Shown: positions 22,085 to 34,500, numbered from the stretch's first letter. The stretch: DNA of 64,000 nt from Liquidambar formosana (GCA_039720395.1 CM077822.1:21349267-21413266); one strand, 5' to 3'. Notes: generated by a model not told the origin, from the sequence alone. Program-made: numbers and translations.

Positions 22085-25000
22085 AATACTGAAATGATCT
22101 TTGGGGTAATAAAATTTATTTGAAAAAATAATAAATAATTTTACGATGTATTAAGGGTATAATGAATTAGTAATTTATTTGAAAAAAAAAATTACAAATG
22201 AAATGATAGAACGCATGTGTTTTGACTTTAGTGTGTACATTTTGTCACACCCCAAAAATAGCCTTGCTTAAACCTAGTGAGGTAGTGACAGCTCAAAACT
22301 TTATCAATTCATCTTCCAAGTGACATCTTGTTGACAAATATTACGTCATATAAATATAATTTCATTATTACCTCATTTACTAAATTATAAATATTACAAT
22401 GCATCATTGTTTGATCATAAAACTATGGTAAAAATTTCATAGGGTTTCATTTACTGTGCATGGAGAACCAATCAAACAAAGTATGAGGGAAGCCATTAAT
22501 GCTTCTTTAAAGCTCCAAAAATTATTCAAACACCCACCAATCCTCATGAAACTTTTAAAACCATTCTTATATCATTCATGGATGATAAATCTCACCTCAG
22601 GTTTGTAGAAAAATGCTTTGAAACTTTCTTGGTTTGAGCTCCCTTCTTTCTCCTTCTTTCTTTTTCTCTATTTCTTTCTTTTGTTACACTCTCTAACCAG
22701 CTCATGTAGCACGAAAATAGACTGAATATCAGCCCTTTTATACCCCCTCAAGTCAAAGGAAGTCTCCCCTCATTAATTGGGTAAGATTCCTCTTTATCCC
22801 TTTGTCCCCAAGCAAGCCATTTTCTTTTTCTCCAAGCAACCCCTTCCTTTCTCTCCAAGCAAGCAAACGTGGCTAATATTTGTTTTTGTTTTGTTTTCTT
22901 TTCCTTTTTCAGCAATTCGTAGAATACCCCCCATGCAAGCAATGACATCATCTTAAGGATTAATTACATCATTAATCCTATTATTATAATAAGTTAGTAA
23001 TTTTTGTTATATATATATATATATATATCCTAAAATTTTAGTGATTAAATAATGATAAATATTAATAATAATTATATTTATGATAACAACAATTATAATA
23101 ATAAGCACACTAATCAATTGATTATTAAGGTGGCAAATGTTTAGGTTATCACACATTTTAAGTGACCAATGCGTACATGTTTCAAGTTCATTGCGTACAC
23201 TTAGGGTCGGGACCACGTTTGAGATTTTTTACACATTTTAGAGTACTGAAATGATCTTTGGGTTAGTAAAATTTATTTGAAAGAATAATAAACAATATTA
23301 CGATGTGTTAAGGGTATAAGCATGTTATAATGAATTAGTAATTTATTTGAAAAAAAAATTACAAATGAAAAGATAGAACGCATGTGTTTTGACATCAGTG
23401 CGTACATTTTAAGTAACCAATGCGTACATGTTTCAAGTTCATTGCGTACATATTATATCCTCGTTTAATACACTTGGGGTCGGGACCACGTTTAGGATTT
23501 TTTACACATTTTAGGGTATTGAAATGATCTTTGGGGTAGTAAAATTTATTTGAAAGAATAATAAACAATTTTACGATGTGTTAAGGGTATAAGCATGTTA
23601 TAATGAATTAGTAACTTATTTGGAAAAAATAAAGAATATATAAATGAAAAGATAGAACAAGTGTTTTGACTTTACTGCGTACATTTTAAGTAACCAATGC
23701 GTACATATTTCAAGTTCATCGCGTACATATTATATTATCGTTTAGTATACTTGGGGTCGGGACCATATTTAGGATTTTTTACACATTTTAGGATACTGAA
23801 ATGATCTTTGGGATAGTAAAATTTATTTGAAAGAACAATAAACAATGTTACGATGTGTTAAGGGTATAAGTATGTTATAATGAATTAGTAATTTATTTGA
23901 AAAAAAAAATTACAAATGAAAAGATAGAACGCATGTGTTTTGACTTCAGTGCGTACGTTTTAAGTAACCAATGCATACATGTTTCAAGTTTATTGCGTAC
24001 ATATTATATCCTCGTTTAGTACACTTGGGGTCGGGACCACGTTTGGGATTTTTTTCACATTTTAGGGTATTGAAATGATCTTTGTAGTAGTAAAATTTAT
24101 TTGAAAGAACAATAAACAATGTTACAATGTGTTAAGGGTATAAGCATGTTATAATGAATTAGTAATTTATTTGAAAAAAAAAATTACAAATGAAAAGATA
24201 GAACGCATGTGCTTTGACTTCAGTGTGTATATTTTAAGTAACCAATGCGTACATGTTTCAAGTTCATTGCGTACATATTAAATCCTCGTTTAGTACACTT
24301 GGGGTTGAGACCATGTTTGGGATTTTTTTACACATTTTAGGGTACTGAAAAGATCTTTGGAGGAATAAAATTTATTTGAAAAAATAATAAACAATGTTAC
24401 GATGTGTTAAGGGTATAAGCATGTTATAATGAATTAGTAATTTATTTGAAAAAAAAAAATTACAAATGAAAAGATAGAACGCATGTGTTTTGATTTCAAT
24501 GTGTACATTTTAAGTAACCAATGCGTACATGTTTCAAGTTCATTGCGTACATATTATATCCTCGTTTAGTACACTTGGGGTCGGGACCACGTTTGAGATT
24601 TTTTACACATTTTAAGGTACTGAAATGATCTTTGGGGGAGTAAAATTTATGTGAAAGAATAATAAACAATGTTATGATGTGTTAAGGGTATAAGCATGTT
24701 ATAATAAATTAGTAATTTATTTATAAAAAAAAATTACAAATGAAATGATAGAACGCATGTGTTTTGACTTCAGTGTGTACATTTTAAGTAACCAATGCGT
24801 ACATGTTTCAAGTTCATTGCGTACATATTATATCCTCATTTAGTACACTTGGGGTCGAGACCACGTTTGGGATTTTTTACACATTTTAGGGTACTGAAAT
24901 GATCTTTGGGGTAATAAAATTTATTTGAAAGAATAATAAACAATGTTACGATGTGTTAAGGGTATAAGTATGTTATAATGAATTAGTAATTTATTTGAAA

Positions 25001-25105
25001 AAAAGAAATTACAAATGAAAAGATAGAACGCATGTGTTTTGACTTCAGTGCGTACATTTTAAGTAACCAATGCGTACATGTTTCAAGTTCATTGCGTACA
25101 TGTTT
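22085..25105 (+). repeat. 275 bp tandem array, left arm (about 8 units)
   Basis: The marker gaaatgatctttgg recurs near 22093, 23245, 23518, 23795, 24069, 24343, 24619 and 24893, a 273-277 base period once the solo LTR is removed. Each unit also has gcgtacat, an A-run after aatttatttga, and ggtcgggaccacg. The first unit is truncated by about 36 bases. Confidence 0.88.
22243..23153. mobile_element. Solo LTR nested in the foldback array
   Basis: A 911-base insertion interrupts a repeat unit. It begins TGTCACACCCC, ends GTTATCACA, and is flanked by a perfect 5 bp TSD cattt (22238-22242, 23154-23158). TG...CA ends with a 5 bp TSD mark an LTR left after recombination. No internal region or coding sequence. 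It inserted after the array formed, because the right arm lacks it. Confidence 0.8.
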
Positions 25106-25111
25106 CAAGTT

Positions 25112-28100
25112 CATTTTTTACACATTTTTTCCAAATAAATTACTAATTCATTATAACATGGTTATACCCTTAACACATCGTAACATTGTTTATTATTCTT
25201 TCAAATAAATTTTACTACCCCAAAGATCATTTCAGTACCCTAAAATGTGTAAAAAATCCCAAACGTGGTTCCGACCTCAAGTGTACTAAGCGAGAATATA
25301 ATATGTACGCAATGAACTTGAAATATGTACGCATTGGTTAACTAAAATGTACACACTGAAGTGAAAACACATGCGTTCTATCTTTTCATTTGTAATTTTT
25401 TTTTTCAAATAAATTACTAATTCATTATAATATGCTTATACCGTTAACACATCGCAACATTGTTTATTATTCTTTCAAATAAATTTTACTCCCCCAAAGA
25501 TCATTTCAGTACCCTAAAATGTGTAAAAAAATCCCAAACGTGGTCCTAACCCTAAGTGTACTAAACAAGGATATAATATATACGCAATGAACTTGAAACA
25601 TGTACGCATTGGTTACTTAAAATGTACACATTGAAATCAAAACACATGCGTTCTATCTTTTCATTTGTAATTTTTTTTTTCTAATAAATTACTAATTCAT
25701 TACAACATGCTTATACCCTTAACACATCGCAACATTGTTTATTATTCTTTCAAATAAATTTTACTCTCCCAAAGATCATTTCAGTACCCTAAAATGTGTA
25801 AAAAATCCCAAACGTGGTCCCGGCCCTAATTGTACAAAACGAGGATATAATATGTACGCAATGAACTTGAAACATGTACGCATTGGTTACTTAAAATGTA
25901 CGCACTGAATTCAAAACACATGCGTTCTATCTTTTCATTTGTAATTTTTTTTTTTCAAATAAATTACTAATTCATTATAACATGCTTATACCCTTAACAC
26001 ATCGTAACATTGTTTATTATTTTTTCAAATAAATTTTACTCCCCCAAAGATCATTTCAGTACTCTAAAATGTGTAAAAAATCCCAAACATGGTCCCAGCC
26101 CCAATTGTACTAAACGAGAATATAATATGTACGCAATGAACTTGAAACATGTACGCATTGGTTACTTAAAATGTACGCACTGAAGTCAAAACACATGCGT
26201 TCTATCTTTTCATCTGTAATTTTTTTTTTCAAATAAATTGCTAATTCATTATAACATGTTTATACCCTTAACACATCGTAACATTGTTTATTGTTCTTTC
26301 AAATAAATTTTACTGTCCCAAAGATCATTTCAGTACCCTAAAATGTGTAAAAAATCCCAAACATGGTCCCGACCACAAGTGTACTAAACGAGGATATAAT
26401 ATGTACGCAATGAACTTGAAACATGTACGCATTGGTTACTTAAAATGTACACATTGAAATCAAAACACATGCGTTCCATCTTTTCATTTGTAATTTTTTT
26501 TTTCAAATAAATTACCAATTCATTATAACATGCTTATACCCTTAACACATCGTAACATTGTTTATTATTTTTTCAAATAAATTTTACTCCCCCAAAGATC
26601 ATTTCAGTACCCTAAAATGTGTAAAAAATCCCAAACATGGTCCCGGCCCCAATTGTACTAAACGAGGATATAATATGTACGTAATGAACTTGAAACATGT
26701 ACGCATTGGTTACTTAAAATGTACGCACTGAAGTCAAAACACATGCGTTCTATCTTTTCATCTGTAATTTTTTTTTTCAAATAAATTACTAATTCATTAT
26801 AACATGTTTATACCCTTAACATATCGTAACATTGTTTATTATTCTTTCTAATAAATTTTATTGTCCCAAAGATCATTTCAGTACCCTAAAATGTGTAAAA
26901 AAATCCCAAACGTGGTCCCGACCCCAAGTGTACTAAACGAGGATATAATATGTACGTAATGAACTTGAAACATGTACGCATTGATTACTTAAAATGTACG
27001 CACTGAAGTCAAAACACATACGTTCTATCTTTTCATTTGTAATTTTTTTTTCAAATAAATTACTAATTCACTATAACATGTTTATACCCTTAACATATCG
27101 TAACATTGTTTATTGTTCTTTCAAATAAATTTTACTGTCCCAAAGATCATTTCAGTACCCTAAAATGTGTAAAAAAAATCCCAAACGTAGTCCCGACCCC
27201 AAGTGTACTAAACGAGGATATAATATGTACGCAATGAACTTGAAACATGTACGCATTGGTTACTTAAAATGTACACATTGAAATCAAAACACATGCGTTC
27301 TATCTTTTCATTTGTAATTTTTTTTTTTAAAATAAATTACTAATTCATTATAACATGCTTATACCCTTAACACATCATAACATTGTTTATTATTTTTTCA
27401 AATAAATTTTACTCCCCCAAAGATCATTTCAGTACCCTAAAATGTGTAAAAAATCCCAAACGTGGTCCCGGCCCCAATTGTACTAAACGAGAATATAATA
27501 TGTACACAACGAACTTGAAACATGTACGCATTGGTTACTTAAAATGTACGCACTGAAGTCAAAACACATGCGTTCTATCTTTTCATCTGTAATTTTTTTT
27601 TCAAATAAATTACTAATTCATTATAACATGTTTATACCCTTAACACATCGTAACATTGTTTATTGTTTTTTCAAATAAATTTTACTGTCCCAAAGATCAT
27701 TTCAGTACCCTAAAATGTGTAAAAAAATCCCAAACGTGGTCCCAACCCCAAGTGTACTAAACGAGGATATAATATGTACGCAATGAACTTGAAACATGTA
27801 CGCACTGAAGTCAAAACACATGCGTTCTATCTTTTCATCTGTAATTTTTTTTTTTTCAAATAAATTACTAGTTCATTATAACATGTTTATACCCTTAACA
27901 CATCGTAACATTGTTTATTGTTCTTTCAAATAAATTTTACTGTCCCAAAGATCATTTCAGTACCCTAAAATGTGTAAAAAAATCCCATATGTGGTCCCGA
28001 CCCCAAGTGTACTAAACGAGGATATAATATGTATGTAATGAACTTGAAATATGTACGCATTGCTTACTTAAAATGTACACACTAAAATCAAAACACATAT

Positions 28101-28250
28101 GTTCTATCTTTTCATTTGTATATTTTTTTTTCCAAATAAATTACTAATTCATTAGAACATGTTTATACCCTTAAAACATCGTAAAATTATTTATTATTTT
28201 TTCAAATAAATTTTACTACCCCAAAGATCATTTCAGTACCCTAAAATTGT
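25112..28250 (-). repeat. 275 bp tandem array, right arm (about 12 units)
   Basis: The mirrored marker ccaaagatcatttcagta recurs near 25220, 25497, 25770, 26048, 26320, 26596, 26870, 27143, 27420, 27692, 27944 and 28225. Unit subtypes (ccccc against tgtccc before aaagatc; attgtac against gtgtac; cactgaagtc against cattgaaatc) repeat in blocks of three, so 26320-27143 resembles 27143-27944. One unit is about 23 bases short near 27800. Confidence 0.85.
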
Positions 28251-29880
28251 AGTTAGTTATTGTTAACTATTCTTGCATGGGTTCAAGGTTTATCCATAAG
28301 GGGTTTCTCATATCAATATATATATGTTGATAGCCCCATGTAGAAAGATTCTAAAGTTTAAAAAAAAAAAAAAAAAAAATCAGAATGGGTGGATGATATT
28401 GGACTCATTGCACTGGGAAAATCCAACAACATAATTAAGGTATTTTAAATCACATTTATAAAATAACATTATATTAAGTGTAAAGAAGCCACATTGCTTA
28501 CCTCAATCGCGAGCAATACTAACCTAAATTCACGTGATAGATACTGACAATGCGAATGTAACGTTAATGCTCCCTAGGGTCCTCCCGAGGACCAATAAAA
28601 TCTGATAATTATGCATACGTAATATTTAGGTAAATTTCAAAATAAATATAACGTACTAAAAAATTACTATTGGCCTTCTGATAGTGAACTATGGTCCCAA
28701 AATGATCGAAATAATTTTTAAAACAGTCTTTATAATTTTTGGGAATTTTTCATAATTTTTGAGAATTTTCTGTAATTTTTGGAATTTTCTAGTATTTTCT
28801 AGAATTTTTAATAAATATTAAATGGGACAAAAAGTCAAACTACAGTCAAACTTAATCAAAATGGTCAACCAAGGGTCCCACATGGTAGGGCCCGCCAAGA
28901 CGAGTCCAACGGTCAAATTTGGGGTTCATATGATTATCATATGGCTTTTAAATGCATGAGAACACGGTAAGGTATATGGATGCACCCACACAGGATCATA
29001 GTCCTATGGGTCTTCTTCAGCCTCCCGCGGGTTGCATTGTGTAACCCGGTTACACCGTGTGTTCAACGGGCCAACTTCGACGATTAATATCTCCCTCGTT
29101 TCTTAACGGTTTTCAATCATTCAATTGTCGAATAGAAGCTCACGCGGAGTACTACGTGCGTATATAAATTGTTCATTCAAAATCCTATAAAATCATATTC
29201 GTTTTTAATCCTAAAGTTTTGGGTTTTCATGATCCAAAATTCTGAAATTTCTAAAACTTCAACCTACGGTCATTTTCTCTGAAATTTGACACTACCATGG
29301 TGTTCCTTGGCCCCAAAAACATAAAGTAGGGTCATCCTTTCCAAAAATAATTAAAGAAAATAAAATTGCATATACATATGTAAATATACAGTACGTGACA
29401 TATCTATATAAAATTCAGGTCATCACATTCCTTGCCGCTGTTTCTTGCCGCCGGTGAGGGAGGAGGCTGTCGTTTGGATGTATGAGGGAGGTCGCCGTGA
29501 GATGTCTGTTAAGTTTCCTTGAGCGGGAGCTTGAAGGGAAGATAGAGAGAGAGACAGAGAGAGAGAGGGAGAGAGTGCTGTGCATATGAAGACTGACAGA
29601 GATGAGAGAGAGAGACACAGATTGGACGGGTGCTGGGGGATGAGAGAGAGATTGGACGGATGCTGTATTGTGCAGAAGGGGATGAGAGAGAGAGAGAGCG
29701 AGAGAGAGGATGGCGTTGTGCTTGCTTTAGTGCAGAAGGGTAAAATGGGAAAATAAAAACTAACCACACCCCCACCTCTGATTAACCCGTTCCTGAATGG
29801 TCATTACCAATCTGAGAATTCTGAGCCATTCCTTCGGAGGCAATACCACCAAATGATAAACTCAATTGGTAATTCCCCAA
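25112..29880 (-). repeat. Right arm of the foldback element
   Basis: Reverse complement of the left arm. It ends ctcaattggtaattcccc, the mirror of the left start. The outer region matches the left arm with few changes over about 1.6 kb, including the CT-rich stretch, here read as GA (29538-29710). Confidence 0.85.
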
Positions 29881-29903
29881 AAAAAAAAAAACAAAGAAAA
29901 AAA

Positions 29904-29915
29904 GGGATATTCTTT
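29904..29915. repeat. Right target-site duplication of the foldback element
   Basis: gggatattcttt, identical to 20393-20404. Confidence 0.75.
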
Positions 29916-30277
29916 TTTTTTTTTTTTTTTTTAAAGTCTAAACGGCCGTTTTTATGTGGTTGGAAAAAACCTTGCGTGTGAAAAAGTTTTACAGCAAGAA
30001 CTGTACTAATATGATATAAGAAAATTAAAATTATTATTTATAATATTTCTAAAAATTTTCAATTATTATGTTTCTTTTGCACATTGTTCAATTTCATGAT
30101 TTTATAATTATCAAGAAATTGTATAAGGTCCCACATCTTCTTCAAAAGTTAGGTCCTTTTGAAAGATGAGTGTAAGTTAATCTTATGAGCTTTTTTTTAG
30201 GTTCTTCTTTGGTCTATATCACATATATAGGCTTTCTTATTTGTGTGTTGTTGTTGCGTGAGTATTTATGCGTGTTT

Positions 30278-30313
<36 letters not shown>

Positions 30314-30355
30314 AAAGTATAAGGTCCCACACAACTAGCCAAGGTTAGCTTTAGG
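29916..30355 (+). other. TNL2 intron 1, segment after the foldback element
   Basis: No gene. The segment around 30118-30290 (ggtcccacatcttcttcaaaa, then a long A-run) is partly repeated at 30620-30760 (ttcaagagctaggctcttttgg...cacatatgtggg), suggesting an older duplicated element that I could not classify. Confidence 0.5.
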
Positions 30356-30606
30356 GACTTGGATCTGGTGCAGTTTTGCACTTTAACTATACTGTGCAGT
30401 GGTCGCCAGATGAGCGACACGTTGTAAGGGGAAGGCAGGAGCGGCGGAGATTTGTTCCATTAGTAGCTCATGGCATTGTGCAGCTCACGCGGCAAATTCT
30501 TCTCTCAAATCCCAACCGTGCCTTTCCTTGCAATTAACGTGTTGCTCATCCGACGACCACTGCACAGTGCAATTAAAGTGCAAAATTGCACCAAATCCAA
30601 ATCTTG
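30356..30606. mobile_element. hAT-like MITE
   Basis: Left GGATCTGGTGCAGTTTTGCA and minus-strand right GGATTTGGTGCAATTTTGCA start inverted repeats of about 60 bases that include CTGTGCAGTGGTCG. The 8 bp flanks gctttagg (30348-30355, 30607-30614) are identical. Non-coding, 251 bases. Confidence 0.8.
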
Positions 30607-30978
30607 GCTTTAGGAGTATATAAGGATTCGCCTCTCCTTCAAGAGCTAGGCTCTTTTGGAGGTTGGGTGTGGGTTAACCTTATGGGCTCTTGAGTTCTCC
30701 TCTGATTTATGTCACATATGTGGGTTTTTTATTTTGTGTGTTGTGTGTTTGGAGGTGTAAGAAATGTTTTAAATTTACATGGGTATTTTTGACATTCTAT
30801 ATTGGAACATTTTTTTTTGTAGTGACGCACATAAGCTCCAAATATCAATATCAAAAAAAGGACAAGATTCCACCATCTCACTCCCATTTTGTAAACCAAA
30901 TTATAATCCCATAGATACCATATTTTTTAAATAAATTAAGAAAAAAGAAACCCTCTCTTATTATTTAATTTACTCATA

Positions 30979-31259
30979 CTCTCTCAGTTTCAAATTAATT
31001 GTCTTGTTTGAAAAAATACATTTTTTTAGATAATCCTCTTAAATGCTTTCGAACCAACATTTATACTTTAACATTCTAAAATTGCCTTTCAGGTACGTAG
31101 TACAATTGAGGTTGTTTTGTCCATATCATATAATTAATATAATGGATATGGGTATTTTGGGGAATTAATTAAAATAAAGTCTTTGACTTTAATATTAGGG
31201 TAATAATTTTGAAACGGCCCAAAATGGAAAGGAGGACAATTAATATGAAACGGAGGGAG
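30979..31259. mobile_element. Stowaway-like MITE
   Basis: CTCTCTCAGTTTCAAATTAA at the left and CTCCCTCCGTTTCATATTAA on the minus strand at the right are inverted repeats flanked by TA. Non-coding, 281 bases. Confidence 0.85.
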
Positions 31260-31309
31260 TAAATAAAATGAGAACCTCCCAATCCCATAAATATCAGTTT
31301 TTAAAAAAG

Positions 31310-31831
31310 GGTAAATGCAAAAAACCCTCCTCTATTATTATCCATTTTGCAGGTTACCCCCCTCTAATAAAAAACCCAAAAAAAAACCCCCTATATTAAT
31401 CTAGGGGGTTACGCCGTTAACCGAAAAAGTAAATGTCAATTTTACCCTTGATTTTTTTGCACGAAACGCTGCACCCAAAATCCCTCCTCTCTTTCTCTCT
31501 CCCCATGTCAACCATGGCCGGCGGTGCAACTATCCCCCGTCACAGTGGTTGGCGATACTACAGATCCAACCCAGTTCCTTATTATCGAGACCCAGATGCA
31601 TCCCTTCTCTTGTCTTTAGGTGCATCCCTTCCAATTCCAGAAGCACCGATTATATAATAGGGGGAGTAGATGATTCAGTCATTGATCATGCCGATTGCAG
31701 ATCCATACCTTCAAGTTCCAGTATTAGCTAGTTCAGCCAAGCGCCGTTCTACCAACGGTAATAGCTTTAAAGGGGTTCAAGAGCTTTGCCCTAAGATTAA
31801 ACTACTGTGACAGCCATGGCCAATGTGACCC

Positions 31832-31867
<36 letters not shown>

Positions 31868-32734
31868 CGTGTCAGCCATGGCCGCCGATGCAACTATCCA
31901 CCATCACAGTGGCCGGTGATACTACGTAGCAGCCATGGCCGGCAATGCTACGACCAAAACCTAAGAACCTTCCACTCACCAATCGTCGAAAAAATGGGTT
32001 GGGGTTACAAATCTCGAGCTATTTTCGAGATCTGGAGCTCTCACCATTGTCGCTAGCCATTTGGAACTGAGGGTATCGACCCTTCGCCGGATCTGAAGCT
32101 CGTCGCTGGAGAAACCTAAGCAAATCTCACTAAATCTAGTCATATTCATGACGGTGGTAGAGGAGAGGGTTGTGTTTGCACCAAATTTAGTTGCGTTCCC
32201 GTCGTTCCGCTGATGGGGGAGAGAAGTCACCTATGGTGAAGGGATCGAGAGCGAGCAAGCGAGAGAGAGAGAGAGAGAGTGAGTTTGGGAAAGTGAAACA
32301 TCACGGCGATAAGGCATAGCCCCTTCTCCGGCGTTGCTCTCCTTTCATCTTCCTTCCTTTTTTTCTCTTTCTTTTTCTTTCTTTCTGTTTTTTTTTTTTT
32401 TTGCTTGTTTCCTGAATTGTTGTGTTGATCTGGTACGACGGTGTGGCAGCCATGGCCGGTGTGGTTTGCCGGTGAAAAAGAGAGAATCAAATTACATGAT
32501 TAAGGGTAAAAAATGTCATTTCATTAGGGCAAAGGGCATTTTTGTCTTAAAATCAACAAACAACATCACGTGTGTATCACGTGATGGTATTCCGTTAATT
32601 TCTCTGATGGCAGATGGACGGTAGGGGCAAAATGTCAACCCTAGACAATATAGGGGGTTATTTGGTGGGTTTTTTTTAGAGGGGGTATCCTGCAAAATGA
32701 CTAATAATAGAGAGGGATTTTCTGCATTTTACCC
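31310..32734. mobile_element. Non-autonomous Mutator-like element
   Basis: Terminal inverted repeats of about 110 bases start GGGTAAATGCA (left) and GGGTAAAATGCAG (right, minus strand) and both contain CATTTTGCAGG. The flanks tttaaaaaa (31301-31309, 32735-32743) are a perfect 9 bp TSD. The interior is GC-richer, with several ccatggccg phrases and a (CT)n run (31836-31865), and could be captured genic DNA. I see no transposase and no identifiable domain in its short ORFs. Confidence 0.85.
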
Positions 32735-32901
32735 TTTAAAAAAAGAAAGACAAAATATTTACCTGTAATATATTTATAAATCTTTGAATTTTCTTTGAAT
32801 GGTTTATATCATTTGAAGATTGATTTTCAATATTTCTACTTATAATTTACTCTAATTTTTGCAGTTAACCACGTGCACGCACGTGTGCGCTAACTAGTAA
32901 T

Positions 32902-33446
32902 AGTAAATTACAAGAAACACCCTTAAAGAAAAAATTGATGCAATGTCCTCCCTCGGCTAAGTTTCAGGTGAAAAATTGAGTAGAAATTAGATGAAAAAAA
33001 ACACTATAAGAATAGGTGAATATTGAGCACGGGAGAGAGAGATACAATTTTTTTTTCACTCAATTTTCACCTAATTTGCCTCATAGTTATGTGAATTTAG
33101 AAAGTTTTGTGGGGTTATTAGGATTGAATTGACATCATAACGGAGTTTAGAAAGTCGTATGAGACTACAACGTGTCTAGGGAGAGTCAAATTGTGTCTAG
33201 AAAGCTTCGTGAGACAATTAGGATTGTATTGAGATCATAATGGAGTTTAGAAAGCAGTGTGAATGAAAAAAAACACTATATCTCTCACGTGCTCAATGTT
33301 CACCTATTCTTATAGTGTTTTTTCATCTAATTGTTGCTCGATTTTTCATCCAAAACTTGGCTGAGGGCGGACATTGCATCAATTTTTTCTTTAAGGGGTT
33401 ATGTGAAAAAGGGCCAAAACATTAGAGGGTTCCTTGTAATTTACCC
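32902..33446. mobile_element. Foldback MITE with long inverted repeats
   Basis: Starts gtaaattacaagaaac and its minus-strand right end starts gggtaaattacaaggaac. Both ends contain aaagaaaaaattgatgcaatg and cactataagaataggtgaa as inverted copies. The centre has a direct repeat around gagtttagaaag. A related element is at 57926-58170. TSD not resolved. Confidence 0.7.
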
Positions 33447-33868
33447 ATAAAGGGTTGTAACTTTGATTGATGTACACATTGAAATACTAAAAAACCCCTC
33501 ATTAGATTTCAAAACAAAAGTTGAAGTCAGGGTTAAAATAGTTTTTTAGGTTGGATAAACTAATTACTTTATCTTCTATAACCGCCCATCTCATTTATCT
33601 CTCCTATAACCACATTTTCAAATTCAAATTCAAATTCAAATTCAAATTTTTAAGATAATTTTTTATTAGCAATTTTCTATATTTTATAAATTATTTTTTA
33701 AAAAAATTCACACATGCATCACATATGTCCTACATTCGAATATATAAATACATACAACGTTCATTGCCACACCTAAGACCATGAGTGAGTATATATATAT
33801 ATTTATCTTCTTACAATTAAGGGTTGTAATCTTCCAACTTATTTGACGTCAAATACATTTAATGACAA

Positions 33869-34050
33869 CCAACGAGAGTTGGTCTAGCGGCAAAGGGGTG
33901 AGCTATAAACTCAGACATGTTGGGTTCGAAACCAGCCAATCTCTCTTAGCCTACCATCAACTAGGGCTATTAGCTCGGGCATTAAAGGACCTCATGGGGT
34001 GATGGCCATTAGTCGGGCTCTAACAGCAAAATAATAATAATAATAATAAT
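33869..34050 (+). mobile_element. tRNA-derived SINE
   Basis: Contains pol III promoter-like boxes, TGGTCTAGCGG (A box) and GGTTCGAAACC (B box), and ends in an (AAT)n tail. The flanks aatacatttaatgacaa (33852-33868) and aatacattcaatggcaa (34051-34067) form a TSD of about 17 bases. TNL1 (near 4887) and TNL3 (near 62975) keep the empty site, which confirms insertion after the duplication. Confidence 0.82.
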
Positions 34051-34345
34051 AATACATTCAATGGCAAATTTTAGTGTGAACTTAACAACCTTTAAAGTTC
34101 GAATTTCATGCAAGTCAAATTTTTTCTACAACATAATCCTGCATTACTAGCATGAAGCAACCAATGACCTTTTGCAATAGTTTGTAAAAATCACCCATGC
34201 CTCTCCCCTATACTTAGGAGAAAACTCTACAAACATAATGTGTCCAATCTCCAAGTTCGAAAACTTTACCACTTGAATTAAGATTTTATTGGTTTGCTCC
34301 AACTTTTATTTCAAGCTAATCTCTTCAAACCTAAAGTAGGTCATA

Positions 34346-34500
34346 ATTAAGGGTGGCGGAGGCGATGGATGGTGAGTGATGATCATGGTAGATGAATGGT
34401 GATGATGATTGCTAGTTTGTGGGGGTGGTGGTGGTGGTAGTAGCAGCAGCGATGATGGGTGTGGGTGGTAGTGGTGGTGATGATAGGTGCTAGGTGTTGT
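34346..34500 (+). repeat. Degenerate GAT/GGT trinucleotide-rich stretch
   Basis: Imperfect repeats of gatgatggt and ggtggtggtggtagtagcagcagcgatgatgg within TNL2 intron 1, absent from the TNL1 and TNL3 introns. A minus-strand frame encodes a His/Pro-rich low-complexity stretch and is not supported as a gene. Confidence 0.65.

Larger units (their letters stand above)
20432..25105 (+). repeat. Left arm of the foldback element
   Basis: Starts ggggaattaccaattgag, passes through a CT-rich stretch (20600-20770), a TA microsatellite (about 20903-20930), a segment with gggacccttggttgacc (21450-21470), then the 275-base array. It contains a 911-base solo LTR at 22243-23153 that is absent from the right arm. 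Confidence 0.85.
20405..29903. mobile_element. Giant foldback transposon with tandem-repeat arms
   Basis: About 9.5 kb, almost entirely one inverted repeat. The outer 1.6 kb of each arm (20432-22085 and 28250-29880) match closely in opposite orientation. The inner parts are arrays of a 275-base unit running toward the centre near 25108 and then in reverse. An exact 12 bp TSD flanks it. No transposase, reverse transcriptase or other recognisable ORF; open frames in the CT-rich ends are low-complexity and mirrored in both arms. Family knowledge: plant foldback elements (FARE in Arabidopsis, SoFT in tomato) have long repeat-built inverted termini and 9-10 bp TSDs and are thought to be mobilised in trans. 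It lies in TNL2 intron 1 and is absent from the other two units. Transcription through it could form a long hairpin RNA (inference). Confidence 0.85.

Noticed and set aside
22085..28250. CRISPR-like or satellite centromeric array
   Set aside because: Units are 275 bases with no spacers, run in two orientations and lie within a TSD-flanked element in a plant gene intron.
29415..29775. Minus-strand ORFs in the right foldback arm
   Set aside because: Reverse-arm copies of the same CT-rich low-complexity frames.
33880..33950. Possible tRNA gene (A and B boxes)
   Set aside because: It lacks a foldable complete cloverleaf as far as I can read, ends in an (AAT)n tail and has a 17-base TSD, so it is a SINE.
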